Of a DNA stretch of 64,000 nt, positions 23,448 through 32,032 are shown piece by piece. Origin of the DNA: Glycomyces buryatensis (GTDB lineage: Bacteria > Actinomycetota > Actinomycetes > Mycobacteriales > Micromonosporaceae). Where the stretch lies: positions 62,001 through 126,000 of the forward strand of contig NZ_STGY01000025.1 of NCBI RefSeq assembly GCF_004912275.1, in the 5' to 3' direction. A program made the position numbers and the translations under genes. Each line of letters starts with the position of its first letter. Positions within the stretch are counted from its first letter, which is position 1. Under the pieces are notes generated by a model. That model was not told where the DNA came from, searched no databases, and worked only from the letters and a program-made list of their open reading frames with translations.

Positions 23448-24146
23448 ATGACGGACCTTGCGCTGCACATCCCCACCGGCGTCATCGACATACCCACGTC
23501 CCTGGTGTTCGCCGCGATCGCCGCGCTCGCGGTCGGCGCCTGCGTCATCGCCGCCCGGCGCGGCCTGGACGAACGCCTCGTGCCCCTGGCGGGCCTGGCG
23601 ACCGCGTTCATCTTCGCCGCCCAGATGCTCAACTTCCCGGTCGCCGCCGGCGTCTCGGGCCACCTCCTCGGCGGCGCCCTGGCCGCCGCGCTCCTGGGCC
23701 CGTGGGTCGGGGCGCTGTGCGTCACCGTCGTCATCGTGATCCAGGCGCTCCTCCTAGCCGACGGCGCCGTCACCGCGATCGGACTGAACGTCCTCAATAT
23801 GGCCGTCGTCTCCACCTTCGTCGCCTACGCGGTGATCACGCTGGCGCTCAAGGCCTTCGGACGCAACCGCCGCGGCCTCATCGCGGCCGTCTTCGTCGCC
23901 TCGATCTTCTCGGTCGTCGCCGCCTCCGCCGCCTTCATGGTCGAGTTCGCGATCGGCGGCGAGAGCGTCCAGAGCTTCGGGGCCATGCTCACCGCGATCC
24001 TCGGCACCCACGTCCTCATCGGCATCGGCGAGGGTGTCATCACCGCCGCCGCGGTCACCGCCGTCGCCCTCGCCCGACCCGACCTCGTCCACGCCCTCAA
24101 GGGCGCGCGCCTCGACGCGCCCGCACCGCAGCAGGAGACCGCCTGA
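23448..24146 (+). CDS. cbiM: CbiM/NikM-type ECF transporter S component
   Basis: A 232-residue membrane protein with six or seven hydrophobic segments. The N-terminal LHIPTGVIDIP is a variant of the MHIPDG metal-binding start of CbiM/NikM, with a short extension before the His. The inner segments (VSGHLLGGALAAALLGPW, GTHVLIGIGEG) carry conserved His residues of the family. It imports Ni2+ or Co2+; the Nur box upstream favours nickel. It is followed by CbiN-, CbiQ- and CbiO-like genes in order. Confidence 0.88.
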   Translation: MTDLALHIPTGVIDIPTSLVFAAIAALAVGACVIAARRGLDERLVPLAGLATAFIFAAQMLNFPVAAGVSGHLLGGALAAALLGPWVGALCVTVVIVIQALLLADGAVTAIGLNVLNMAVVSTFVAYAVITLALKAFGRNRRGLIAAVFVASIFSVVAASAAFMVEFAIGGESVQSFGAMLTAILGTHVLIGIGEGVITAAAVTAVALARPDLVHALKGARLDAPAPQQETA

Positions 24147-24148
24147 CC

Positions 24149-24499
24149 ATGAAGACCTCCCGATTCATCCTCGGCGGCATCGTCGTCGCGGTCCTCCTCG
24201 CCGGCGGACTGTCCCTGTTCGCCTCTTCCTCGCCCGACGGCCTCGAATCGGTCATGCTGACCGGCTGCGTGACCGACGCCGAGAATGAGATCACCGGCGG
24301 CCGCTGCGTCGCCGAAGCCTCCGGCGACCACGAGATCGGCGGCCCGCTCGCCGATTACAACGTCTCCTTCATCGACAACGAGATGCTCGGCGGCTCGCTC
24401 TCGGGGATCATCGGTGTCCTGATCGCCCTCGGCGTCGGCACCGGCCTGTTCTGGCTGCTCGCCCGCGGCAAGCGTGCCCGGTCTGACGAGGGCGCGTGA
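24149..24499 (+). CDS. cbiN: CbiN/PDGLE-domain auxiliary membrane subunit
   Basis: A 116-residue protein with two membrane segments (about 7-27 and 83-105). Right after the first helix it has SSSPDGLESV, the PDGLE motif that gives this group its name, and a long extracytoplasmic loop with two cysteines. It assists metal capture by CbiM/NikM. It starts 2 bp after the cbiM stop, and its end overlaps cbiQ (GTGA). Confidence 0.85.
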   Translation: MKTSRFILGGIVVAVLLAGGLSLFASSSPDGLESVMLTGCVTDAENEITGGRCVAEASGDHEIGGPLADYNVSFIDNEMLGGSLSGIIGVLIALGVGTGLFWLLARGKRARSDEGA

Positions 24500-25257
24500 A
24501 CGGCGCCGAAGGACTCTTCCGACCGGGCGATTCGCCGCTGCACCGGCTCGCCCCGCAGACCAAGGTGGTCGCCCTGGTCGTCTTCTCCTTCGCCGTCGCC
24601 GCGACCGACCGCGAGGCCGTGTGGGCCTTCGGCGCCTACGCGGCGATCCTGGTCGCACTGTTCTGGCTCGCCCGCATCCCGGCCGGTTGGATTATGGTGC
24701 GCAGCCTCGTCGAGACGCCGTTCCTGCTGCTGGCGCTGGCATTTCCGTTCCTCGTCGGTGGTGCGACCGTCGAGGCCGGTCCCCTGGATCTTTCAATCGA
24801 CGGACTGTGGGCCGGCTGGAACCTGTTCGCCAAGGCCACCCTCGGCGTGTGGGCGGCGCTGCTGCTCGCCGCGACCACCCCGGTCGCCGCGCTCCTGGCC
24901 GGCCTCGCCCGGCTGCGCTGCCCCGACATCCTCCTCCAGATCACCGCGTTCGCGGTCCGCTACGCCCACTTGACGATCGCAGAGGTCACCCAGATGCGCC
25001 TGGCCCGCCTCGCCCGCTGCGACGACCCCCGGTTCCTGTGGCAGGCCGGAGCGCTCGCCCGCAGCCTCGGCACCGTCTTCATCCGCTCCTTCGAACGCGG
25101 CGAACGCATCTGGCAGGCCATGGCCGCACGCGGCTACACCGGGCGCCTGCCGCTCGACGTCGGCCCCGCCGCCGCCAGCGCACGCCAGTGGACGGCCGCG
25201 ATGGGCGCCCCGGCGCTCGCGGCGGGCATAGCGATGTGGACGGCGGTGGCAATGTGA
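24496..25257 (+). CDS. cbiQ: CbiQ-type ECF T component
   Basis: A 253-residue membrane protein, start GTG at 24496 overlapping the upstream stop. HRLAPQTKVVALVVF at the N-terminus and FERGERIWQAMAARGY near the C-terminus are the CbiQ signatures; the latter contains the coupling helix that contacts the ATPase. It links substrate binder CbiM to CbiO. Confidence 0.9.
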   Translation: MNGAEGLFRPGDSPLHRLAPQTKVVALVVFSFAVAATDREAVWAFGAYAAILVALFWLARIPAGWIMVRSLVETPFLLLALAFPFLVGGATVEAGPLDLSIDGLWAGWNLFAKATLGVWAALLLAATTPVAALLAGLARLRCPDILLQITAFAVRYAHLTIAEVTQMRLARLARCDDPRFLWQAGALARSLGTVFIRSFERGERIWQAMAARGYTGRLPLDVGPAAASARQWTAAMGAPALAAGIAMWTAVAM

Positions 25258-25313
25258 GTGCGTTTACGCTGGACGGCCGCAATGCGAGCGCGAGCGAAAC
25301 GCCGGGAGGTCCC

Positions 25314-26066
<753 letters not shown>

Positions 26067-26086
26067 GCGGCCCTTCAGCGGCCGTC

Positions 26087-26106
26087 AGGGGTTCGTAAAC
26101 ACCCCT
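26087..26106 (+). terminator. Small hairpin at the convergent operon ends
   Basis: AGGGGT-ttcgtaaac-ACCCCT is a short 6-bp stem between the cbiO stop and the stop of the opposing gene. Its low stability makes this a tentative call. Confidence 0.3.
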
Positions 26107-26834
26107 TAGGACGCTTCGGCGATCGCGGCGTTCACGGCGTCGGCGAACGTGGCGGCGTCCACGACCTCGCCGTTCAGCTTCGCCGTCGGCGTCCCCTCGA
26201 TGCCCTGGTTCGCCGTGGCGTCCTCGGTGCCCTCCTGGACCCAGCCCTTGTAGGTCTCGTCGTTCACCAGCTGCTCCCAGTCGGATCCGAGCCCGACCTC
26301 GTTGGTGCCGATCGCGATCAGCTCCTCATCGGTCAGCCCGTCGGTGTTCTCCGCGGGCTGGTTCTCGTACAGGGCGAGGGTGTAGTCGAGGAACTCCTGC
26401 TCGCCGGTGTCGGCCGCCGCCACGGCCGCGGCCGCCGACCGCGTCGAGAACTCGGTGCCGTTGGAGAGCCGGTCGAGGAAGTTCAGCGGGTGGTAGTTCA
26501 CCGTGACCGTGCCGGCGTCGAGCCAGCCCTGGATGTCCTCGGCGTAGGTCGACTCGAACTGGTTGCACGCCGGGCACATGTAGTCGATGTACAGGTCGAC
26601 CTCGGTCGGGCCCGTCCCGAGTGTCACCCCGTAGTCCTCGGTGGTGGTCGCGGCCGGCTCGGAGACCTCGTACTCGGTCGGCCGGTTCATCCAGATGCCG
26701 AGCCCGATCAGCCCTCCGATGAGGACGACGGCCGCGCCGATCGCCACTCCGAACAAGGTCTTGCGGCGTCTGGCCTCGGCGGCCTGCGCCCTGCGCATTG
26801 CTTCAGCGGCCTGCTTGCGCTCCGACTTTCCCAT
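26106..26834 (-). CDS. DsbA-like membrane-anchored thiol-disulfide oxidoreductase
   Basis: A 242-residue protein. It has a Lys/Arg/Ala-rich cytosolic N-terminus, one membrane anchor (about residues 29-48), then an extracytoplasmic thioredoxin-fold domain with active site YMCPACNQF (CPAC) near residue 90 and the cis-Pro loop IEGTPTAKL near the end. This is the DsbA/BdbD type common in actinobacteria, oxidising or isomerising disulfides in exported proteins. It is divergent from the CopC-CopD gene (64-bp gap), and the two may share regulation. Confidence 0.85.
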   Translation of the reverse strand: MGKSERKQAAEAMRRAQAAEARRRKTLFGVAIGAAVVLIGGLIGLGIWMNRPTEYEVSEPAATTTEDYGVTLGTGPTEVDLYIDYMCPACNQFESTYAEDIQGWLDAGTVTVNYHPLNFLDRLSNGTEFSTRSAAAAVAAADTGEQEFLDYTLALYENQPAENTDGLTDEELIAIGTNEVGLGSDWEQLVNDETYKGWVQEGTEDATANQGIEGTPTAKLNGEVVDAATFADAVNAAIAEAS

Positions 26835-26898
26835 GCCCTGGATTCGCCTCTTTCGCCATGGTCGATTCGCGAGGTGGTTTCGAGTAGTGTCAGCGGCG

Positions 26899-28524
26899 AT
26901 GTCACGCCGAATTCCCATCCGCCTCGTCCTGTTGTCATTGGCCGCGGTCCTGGTAGGAGCGCTGTGGGCCGCACCGGCCCAGGCGCATGCGCTCGCCACA
27001 GGGACGCAGCCCGCCTCCGGTGAGGTCCTGGACGCACCGCCGGACGACGTCGTTGTCGAATTCAACGAGCCAGTCGACCCTGTAGACGCGGCCACCGGCG
27101 TGGTGGCTCCCGATGGTGACCGAGCAGACACCGGGATCGCCGAAACCGACGACGCCGCGACGCTGGTCATCGAGGTCGACGCCGACCAGGAGGGCACCTA
27201 CCTCGTCGCCTACCGGGTGGTCTCCGACGACGGACACCCCGTCTCGGGCACCTTCACGTTCTCCGTCGGGACCGAGACCGAGCCGCCCAGCGCCGACGCG
27301 CTCGCGGGAGGGACCGACGGCCTCGTTCAGGCACTGCTCTATGCCGACCGCTGGGCCGGCTACGCGGGACTGGCGCTCGCGCTCGGCGCGGGCGTCCTGC
27401 TCGCCACCGGCGCCCGCCCGCGCGCCTTCTGCGCCCGGCTCGTCGCCGGGGGCCTGTCGGCCGTCGCGATCACCGCCGTGCTCGGGATTGTCCTCCAGGC
27501 CGCCTACGAGTCCGGCGTGTCCCTCTCCGAACTCGATGCGACCGCGCTGCAAGCGGTCATGGAGTCCAGCTTCGGCCTGGCCGCGCTGCTGCGCCTGCTG
27601 ATCGTGCTGCTGGCGATGCCGCTGCTGCGGGTAGTAGTCACCGCCGCCGGGCCGCCCGGCCGGGCGGTGACCGCGGGCCTCGCGGGGATCGGGCTGGCGA
27701 TGGCCGCGACGTGGCCGCTGGCCGGGCACGCCATGACCGCCGTGCCCCTCGTCGTCGCCTACGTCGCCGACTGGGTCCATGTTGCCGCCGCCCTCACCTG
27801 GGCCGGCGGGGTCGCGGTGTTGTTGATCCTGGCGTTCCACACGGGCGGTGAGATCCCCAAGTCGACCGCGGACTTCTGGATCGCTCTGGTGCCGTGGCTC
27901 ATGGCGAACCTTGTCGTCGCCGGGCTCGCCTCGGCGCTGCTGCACATCCACTCGCTCGAGGCGCTCACCGACACCGAGTACGGGCGCCTGGTCATGATCA
28001 AGGCCGCCGTCCTGATCGTCGTCGTCGTGGTCGGCCTGTTCACCCGCAAGGCGGTGGTGCGCGGGAGGGAGGGCCGTAAGCTCCTGCGGCGCCTGGCCGG
28101 GGCCGAGGTCGGCCTGGTCGCCTTGATACTCGGTGCGGTGGTGGTGCTGGTGCAGGCCGTCCCCGCCGACACCGCCCTGACCGAGAACCAGGCGCAGCAG
28201 GTCGAGTCGACCGAGCAGTCGGCCATCTTCACCTCCGACGCCTTCGCCGGCCAGCTCGTGCTGGAACCGGGCCGGCCCGGCCCGAACGGGGTGCGGCTGC
28301 TCGTCGACGACCTCGGCGGCGCCGCGTTCGAGGCCGTCGAATGGGAGGCCACCTACGGACTCGAAGGCGCCGAACCGGAGACGTTGCGGCTCATCGAGTT
28401 GCGCACCGGCATCCTCGGCGGCGAGGTCAGCCTCTCCGAGGCCGGACGGTGGGTCTTCACCTTCACGCTCACGGACGCCGCAGGGAACTCCGCGACCGCC
28501 GAGGCGGCCATCGACATCTCCTAG
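26899..28524 (+). CDS. CopC-CopD fusion copper-uptake/resistance membrane protein
   Basis: A 541-residue protein. A signal sequence ends near AQA, so the mature protein starts with His (HALATGTQPASG), the N-terminal copper ligand of CopC domains. The CopC beta sandwich covers about residues 30-130 (VSDDGHPVSGTFTFSV). CopD-type membrane helices follow (about 150-425) with candidate ligands in GHAMTAV and WVHVAAALTWAGG. A C-terminal extracytoplasmic beta domain of about 115 residues completes it. The leaderless-like TAGTGT lies 8 nt before the start. Confidence 0.85.
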   Translation: MSRRIPIRLVLLSLAAVLVGALWAAPAQAHALATGTQPASGEVLDAPPDDVVVEFNEPVDPVDAATGVVAPDGDRADTGIAETDDAATLVIEVDADQEGTYLVAYRVVSDDGHPVSGTFTFSVGTETEPPSADALAGGTDGLVQALLYADRWAGYAGLALALGAGVLLATGARPRAFCARLVAGGLSAVAITAVLGIVLQAAYESGVSLSELDATALQAVMESSFGLAALLRLLIVLLAMPLLRVVVTAAGPPGRAVTAGLAGIGLAMAATWPLAGHAMTAVPLVVAYVADWVHVAAALTWAGGVAVLLILAFHTGGEIPKSTADFWIALVPWLMANLVVAGLASALLHIHSLEALTDTEYGRLVMIKAAVLIVVVVVGLFTRKAVVRGREGRKLLRRLAGAEVGLVALILGAVVVLVQAVPADTALTENQAQQVESTEQSAIFTSDAFAGQLVLEPGRPGPNGVRLLVDDLGGAAFEAVEWEATYGLEGAEPETLRLIELRTGILGGEVSLSEAGRWVFTFTLTDAAGNSATAEAAIDIS

Positions 28525-28571
28525 GGCGACTTGTAACGCCGTGTCTGAATAGGACCTATGGCGGCGGTGTC

Positions 28572-29444
28572 TCACCAGTCGCCGAAGGCCCGCCGGGAGT
28601 TCTCGGCCAGCTGCGCGCACCATTTTTCCAGGTCCCGGCCGAGGTGGTCGGCGAGGAATCGGGCGGTGTAGGCGCACAGTGCGGCGTGGTTGCGGTGCCC
28701 GCGCACCGGGATCGGCGCCATGAACGGCGCGTCGGTCTCGACCAGGACCAGCTCGGCGGGGGCCACGCTGACCGCGTCGCGGAGCATCCCGGCGTTCTTG
28801 AACGTCACGTTCCCGGCGAAGCTCATGAAGTAGCCGCGCCGCGCGCACTCGGTCGCGAACGCGAAGTCGCCGGAGAAGCAGTGCATGACCACCCGCTCGG
28901 GCGCGCCCTCTTCATCCAGGATGGACATGACGTCGTCGTGCGCGTCCCGGTCGTGGATGACCAGGGTCTTGCCGCGGCGCTTCGCAATCTCGATGTGGGC
29001 GCGGAAGGACCGCTGCTGCGCGGCCCGGCCGCTCTCGTCGGTGCGGAAGTAGTCCAGGCCCGTCTCGCCCAGCGCCGCGACGCGGGGCAGCGCGGCGAGT
29101 TCATCGATGACCGCCAGCGCGGCGTCCAGGTCCCCCAGGCGCGGCGCCTCGTTCGGGTGCAGGGCGGCGGCCGCCAGGACCCGGTCGTCGTGGGCGGCCA
29201 GGGCGGCGGCCCAGCGCGAGGAGTCCACATCGACGCCGACCTGGACGACGCCGCCGACGCCGACCGAGGCGGCCGCGTCCAGCAGTGCGGCAACGTTGGG
29301 GCTCGACGGTTCGGGAACGGTCTCGTCGGCATTGCCTTCGGCGTCGGTATTCCCATAGGATTCGACGAGGTCGAAGTGGGTGTGCGAGTCCACGATCGGG
29401 ACGGGAAGCGGTGCGGGCAGGGCCGCGGGTTCGGGTCGGTACAC
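28572..29444 (-). CDS. tatD: TatD-family metal-dependent deoxyribonuclease
   Basis: A 290-residue TIM-barrel hydrolase: DSHTHFDL (metal His pair) near residue 18, GETGLDYFR (Glu) near 117, LVIHDRDAHDD (His), MHCFSGD (His) and ETDAPFMAP (Asp) near the C-terminus, the complete TatD metal site. It starts at GTG 29444. In many actinobacteria tatD is next to metG. Here metG is 2.6 kb away, with a homologue of the first operon, a gene remnant and a toxin-antitoxin pair inserted between. Confidence 0.92.
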   Translation of the reverse strand: MYRPEPAALPAPLPVPIVDSHTHFDLVESYGNTDAEGNADETVPEPSSPNVAALLDAAASVGVGGVVQVGVDVDSSRWAAALAAHDDRVLAAAALHPNEAPRLGDLDAALAVIDELAALPRVAALGETGLDYFRTDESGRAAQQRSFRAHIEIAKRRGKTLVIHDRDAHDDVMSILDEEGAPERVVMHCFSGDFAFATECARRGYFMSFAGNVTFKNAGMLRDAVSVAPAELVLVETDAPFMAPIPVRGHRNHAALCAYTARFLADHLGRDLEKWCAQLAENSRRAFGDW

Positions 29445-29811
29445 GCCCTCAAGCGTGCCACGGATGCTCGTGGCGGGAAGATGGGAGCGGTCTTGCCGCA
29501 GCTCGGCGACGGTAATGCTGCCGACGTAACATAACCTTCACTTTCTGGACATGTGCGGCTGACAGCCCGGGCCTACGTTGACGGCAGCGGTGTATACCGG
29601 CCGCGGATACATCCACCTACTGCGCTCACAGCGTTCGGCGACAACGCTGTCGCATCGCGCGAAACCGACGAGGCAGCGGCCCCCACGGCTTCTCGCCCCA
29701 CCAAGCACCCCGCGTCGAATCGAGCCGACCATGACACGTGACCTCGCGTCCCGTCGTAACCGGGCCGCGGCCTTGCAGCCGCGCCGCCCGGCAGTTCCGA
29801 ACGAAGCACCC
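29445..29811. other. 367-bp upstream region
   Basis: Divergent upstream region of tatD and the 29812 gene. In-frame codons extend back to 29578, but that stretch lacks family similarity and a ribosome-binding site. An AT-rich patch with gtaacataaccttcacttt (about 29525-29544) could hold the tatD promoter. No other feature is seen. Confidence 0.5.
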
Positions 29812-30849
29812 ATGCCGCAACTCGTCACCGTGGAGTGGCGCGGGGAGAAATATCCCGGCGTCCCGATCGCCGGAGGCACCGCCTGGGAGCTGTTCTCGGC
29901 CCTCCCGCGCCCCGACTTCCTGTCGAATCCGCGCGCCGGGACCGAGTACCCGCACCGCGGTTTCGCGCACGCCAACGAGGTGCTGCGCGACGGCGTCCCG
30001 GTCAGCGTCGACGACGACCGGTCCATGATGGTGCCGCTCGCTCCCGGCCTGGACCTGGAGTATGTGCGGCGCCTGACCCAGACGCCGCATCTGGACCCGG
30101 CCGCGCGGGTCCTGCTCGATCGGGTGCGCGCCTCCTCGCCGCTGGTGGTCGGCGAGCTCATGGAGCGGCCCCTGACGTCGGCCCAGGTGGCGCGGCTGAC
30201 CGAGACCGCCGCCGTACCGGGCGGCTTCTGCTACCGCCGCCGCGACGTCGCGCACCTGCGCACGCCCACCACTCGCAGCATCCTCGGCGGCGAGACCGAA
30301 CCGAACGAGCCGTGGGTGTTCGCGCTCCAGTGGCGGGTCGCCGACCCGGCCGACTACCACGCGCCGATCGCCCCCGAATACGAAGGACTGTCGTCCATGC
30401 CGTCCTCGGACCGGCGCGGCATGCCCGTTCTGGGCACCGGTTTCGCGATCTCGAACGGCCACCTGCTGCCCGAGTACGTCACCGCAGACCTGGTGGATCT
30501 GCCGCTGCCCGACGCGGCGAAGATCGTGGCCTACACGCCGAACGGGACCGAGAGCGAGCTGTTCGCCTACGCCGACAAGCAGTGGTCGCCGCTGACGCTG
30601 GAGCGGCGCGTCGACATTCCCGGCGTGGAGATCGGCCGTGCCGCGCCGGTGCGGCGCATCCTGCGCGAGGCGACCCGCGTGGTGTGGAAGGGCGTCTCTG
30701 GGTCCCTTGTGGACGCCGATGAGGAGTGGGGCCGCTTCCGGCTCTCCCGGCCGGGCCCGGACGCCTTGTCTCGCACGGGAGCCGAGCCGGTGCGCCGCGG
30801 CGTCTACGAGAAGTGGGTCTCGCGCGGAGAACTGGTCCCGGCGGGATAG
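29812..30849 (+). CDS. Homologue of the 1044/3542 proteins, fused in one chain
   Basis: A 345-residue soluble protein of unknown function. The middle (about residues 140-265: VPGGFCYRRRD, HLRTP, VFALQWRVADPADYHAP, LPDAAKIVAYTPNG) matches the third domain of the 1044 protein (VGGFIHPAEAVDHLRTP, HVLRWTGYRTDLYPA, LPQGAQILRIDSRG). The C-terminus (VEIG, RVVWKG, DADEEW, GVYEKWVSRGEL) matches the 120-residue protein at 3542. No signal peptide. The start is uncertain; an ATG at 29731 is an alternative, and 29812 is preferred since similarity begins soon after. Confidence 0.7.
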   Translation: MPQLVTVEWRGEKYPGVPIAGGTAWELFSALPRPDFLSNPRAGTEYPHRGFAHANEVLRDGVPVSVDDDRSMMVPLAPGLDLEYVRRLTQTPHLDPAARVLLDRVRASSPLVVGELMERPLTSAQVARLTETAAVPGGFCYRRRDVAHLRTPTTRSILGGETEPNEPWVFALQWRVADPADYHAPIAPEYEGLSSMPSSDRRGMPVLGTGFAISNGHLLPEYVTADLVDLPLPDAAKIVAYTPNGTESELFAYADKQWSPLTLERRVDIPGVEIGRAAPVRRILREATRVVWKGVSGSLVDADEEWGRFRLSRPGPDALSRTGAEPVRRGVYEKWVSRGELVPAG

Positions 30850-30959
30850 CCCCGTCCGCTTGACCCTGAATCGTGCAGGATATATCCTATAGGATTTACG
30901 GAGTCGGGCCCAGTGATGCCGGGGCCCGATCGCTTGCACTCCTGCGGTTTTCGGCCGCT

Positions 30960-31247
30960 CTAGTCGATGGTCAGGACGATCTTGCCGGTGACGTGGCCGT
31001 CCTCCATCGCGCGGTGCGCGGCGGCGGCCTCCTCCAGCGGGAACGTCTGGGACACATGGACGTTCAGCTGACCGGCCGCGACCAGGCTCGACAGTTCCCG
31101 CATGCCGTAGACCTCTTCGCCCACCTCGAACCGGGATACCCCGGTGCCGACCTGCTCCACCAGGTCCGACACGTCCCAGCCGAGCGTGAACGGCGGTTGT
31201 CCGATGTAGAGCCAGCGTTCGCGCGCGGCGGGGTCGACCGGGTTCAC
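30960..31247 (-). pseudogene. Remnant of a zinc-type quinone oxidoreductase/alcohol dehydrogenase
   Basis: A 95-codon frame that joins an N-terminal piece (NPVDPAARE, then PFTLGWDVSDLVEQVGTGV and FEVGEEVYGM) directly to the very C-terminus of the same family (LSSLVAAGQLNVHV, AAAAHRAMEDGHVTGKIVL). About 200 residues containing the NADPH-binding Rossmann fold are missing, so it cannot be a working enzyme. The frame remains open across the join, indicating a clean internal deletion. Its 5' end touches the PIN-toxin gene, and it may be transcribed with it. Confidence 0.8.
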
Positions 31248-31663
31248 ACTTCGCGGATGTCCAGCATCGACCGCAGCGGTTCGAAGTCCTTCGCGTTGCG
31301 CGTGTAGAGCGGCAGTTGATTGGCGATCGCCACGGAGGCGATCAGGAGGTCTGCGAAGAACTTGCGAGGCTTGCGGCCGGCGCTCAGATAGAGCAGATGG
31401 GCGGATCCGTACGTGGCCGCGGCCTGGCGGTCGAAAGGCAGCGGATCAGGGAAGGACACCTGGGCCCATTGCAGGCGTTGGCGACGGCGCACTTCCTCGG
31501 CCGTGTCGTCCCGTGCCGCATGCGGACCGGCTTCCAACTCGGCCATGGTGATGGTGCATACCGCGCTGATCTTCGGCAGGTGTGCGCGGTCGATCTCTGA
31601 GAAGTCGATGACGGTGCAGGTGTCCAGCAGCCCGAGCGCCGACAGTTCAAGGCCGTCAGTCAT
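31244..31663 (-). CDS. vapC: PIN-domain toxin (VapC-like)
   Basis: A 139-residue PIN-domain ribonuclease: GLLDTCTVIDF with the first Asp, TITMAELEAG with the Glu, FFADLLIASVAIANQLPLYT with the Asp, and NAKDFEPL with the last Asp. It overlaps the 3' end of the antitoxin gene by 8 nt, typical of coupled toxin-antitoxin pairs. It would cleave RNA, often tRNA, when free of antitoxin. Confidence 0.88.
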   Translation of the reverse strand: MTDGLELSALGLLDTCTVIDFSEIDRAHLPKISAVCTITMAELEAGPHAARDDTAEEVRRRQRLQWAQVSFPDPLPFDRQAAATYGSAHLLYLSAGRKPRKFFADLLIASVAIANQLPLYTRNAKDFEPLRSMLDIREV

Positions 31664-31931
31664 TGCGCCGCTCGTAGGGGTCGCGCGGCTCGTAGTCGAG
31701 GGCGTCCTGGAGATCGGCTCTGAAACGTCGGTGGTCGACGCGCGGCAGGCCTGCCGCGCTCTTCAGCAGCTCCTCCGTGGAGACGAACCGGCGGTCGGGT
31801 TCGGCGAGCGGGACGATCCGGGCGACTGGCGTGCCGTTCCGGGTCACCGTGAAATCCTCGCCGCCCTCGGCGGCGCGGAGGATGGCACCGCTGTCGTTGC
31901 GCATTTCGCGCTGCGTGATGGTCTTGCTCAT
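31656..31931 (-). CDS. Phd/YefM-family antitoxin
   Basis: A 91-residue protein with TQREMRNDSGAILRAAEGGE and FTVTRNGTPVARIVPL, the Phd/YefM DNA-binding fold, followed by an Arg/Asp-rich tail that would wrap the toxin. It is expected to neutralise the PIN toxin and repress the operon. TATAAT lies 6 nt before its ATG (leaderless), overlapping repeated AGCTAC/GTAGC half-sites. Confidence 0.88.
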   Translation of the reverse strand: MSKTITQREMRNDSGAILRAAEGGEDFTVTRNGTPVARIVPLAEPDRRFVSTEELLKSAAGLPRVDHRRFRADLQDALDYEPRDPYERRND

Positions 31932-31937
31932 GCGACC

Positions 31938-31975
31938 ATTATAGCAAAGAAGCTACGAATGGCTACACTCGAAGT
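31938..31975 (-). promoter_or_regulatory. Promoter/operator of the Phd-PIN operon
   Basis: On the minus strand TATAAT (31943-31938) ends 6 nt before the antitoxin start. Around it, TAGC-aaagaa-GCTA and a directly repeated gctac (spaced 5 bp) offer operator half-sites. Autoregulation is inferred from the family. Confidence 0.45.
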
Positions 31976-32032
31976 AACCTTGCAAAAGCTACCGGCCCGG
32001 CGCTTGAGCGCAGGGCCGGTTCGCAGTCTCGA

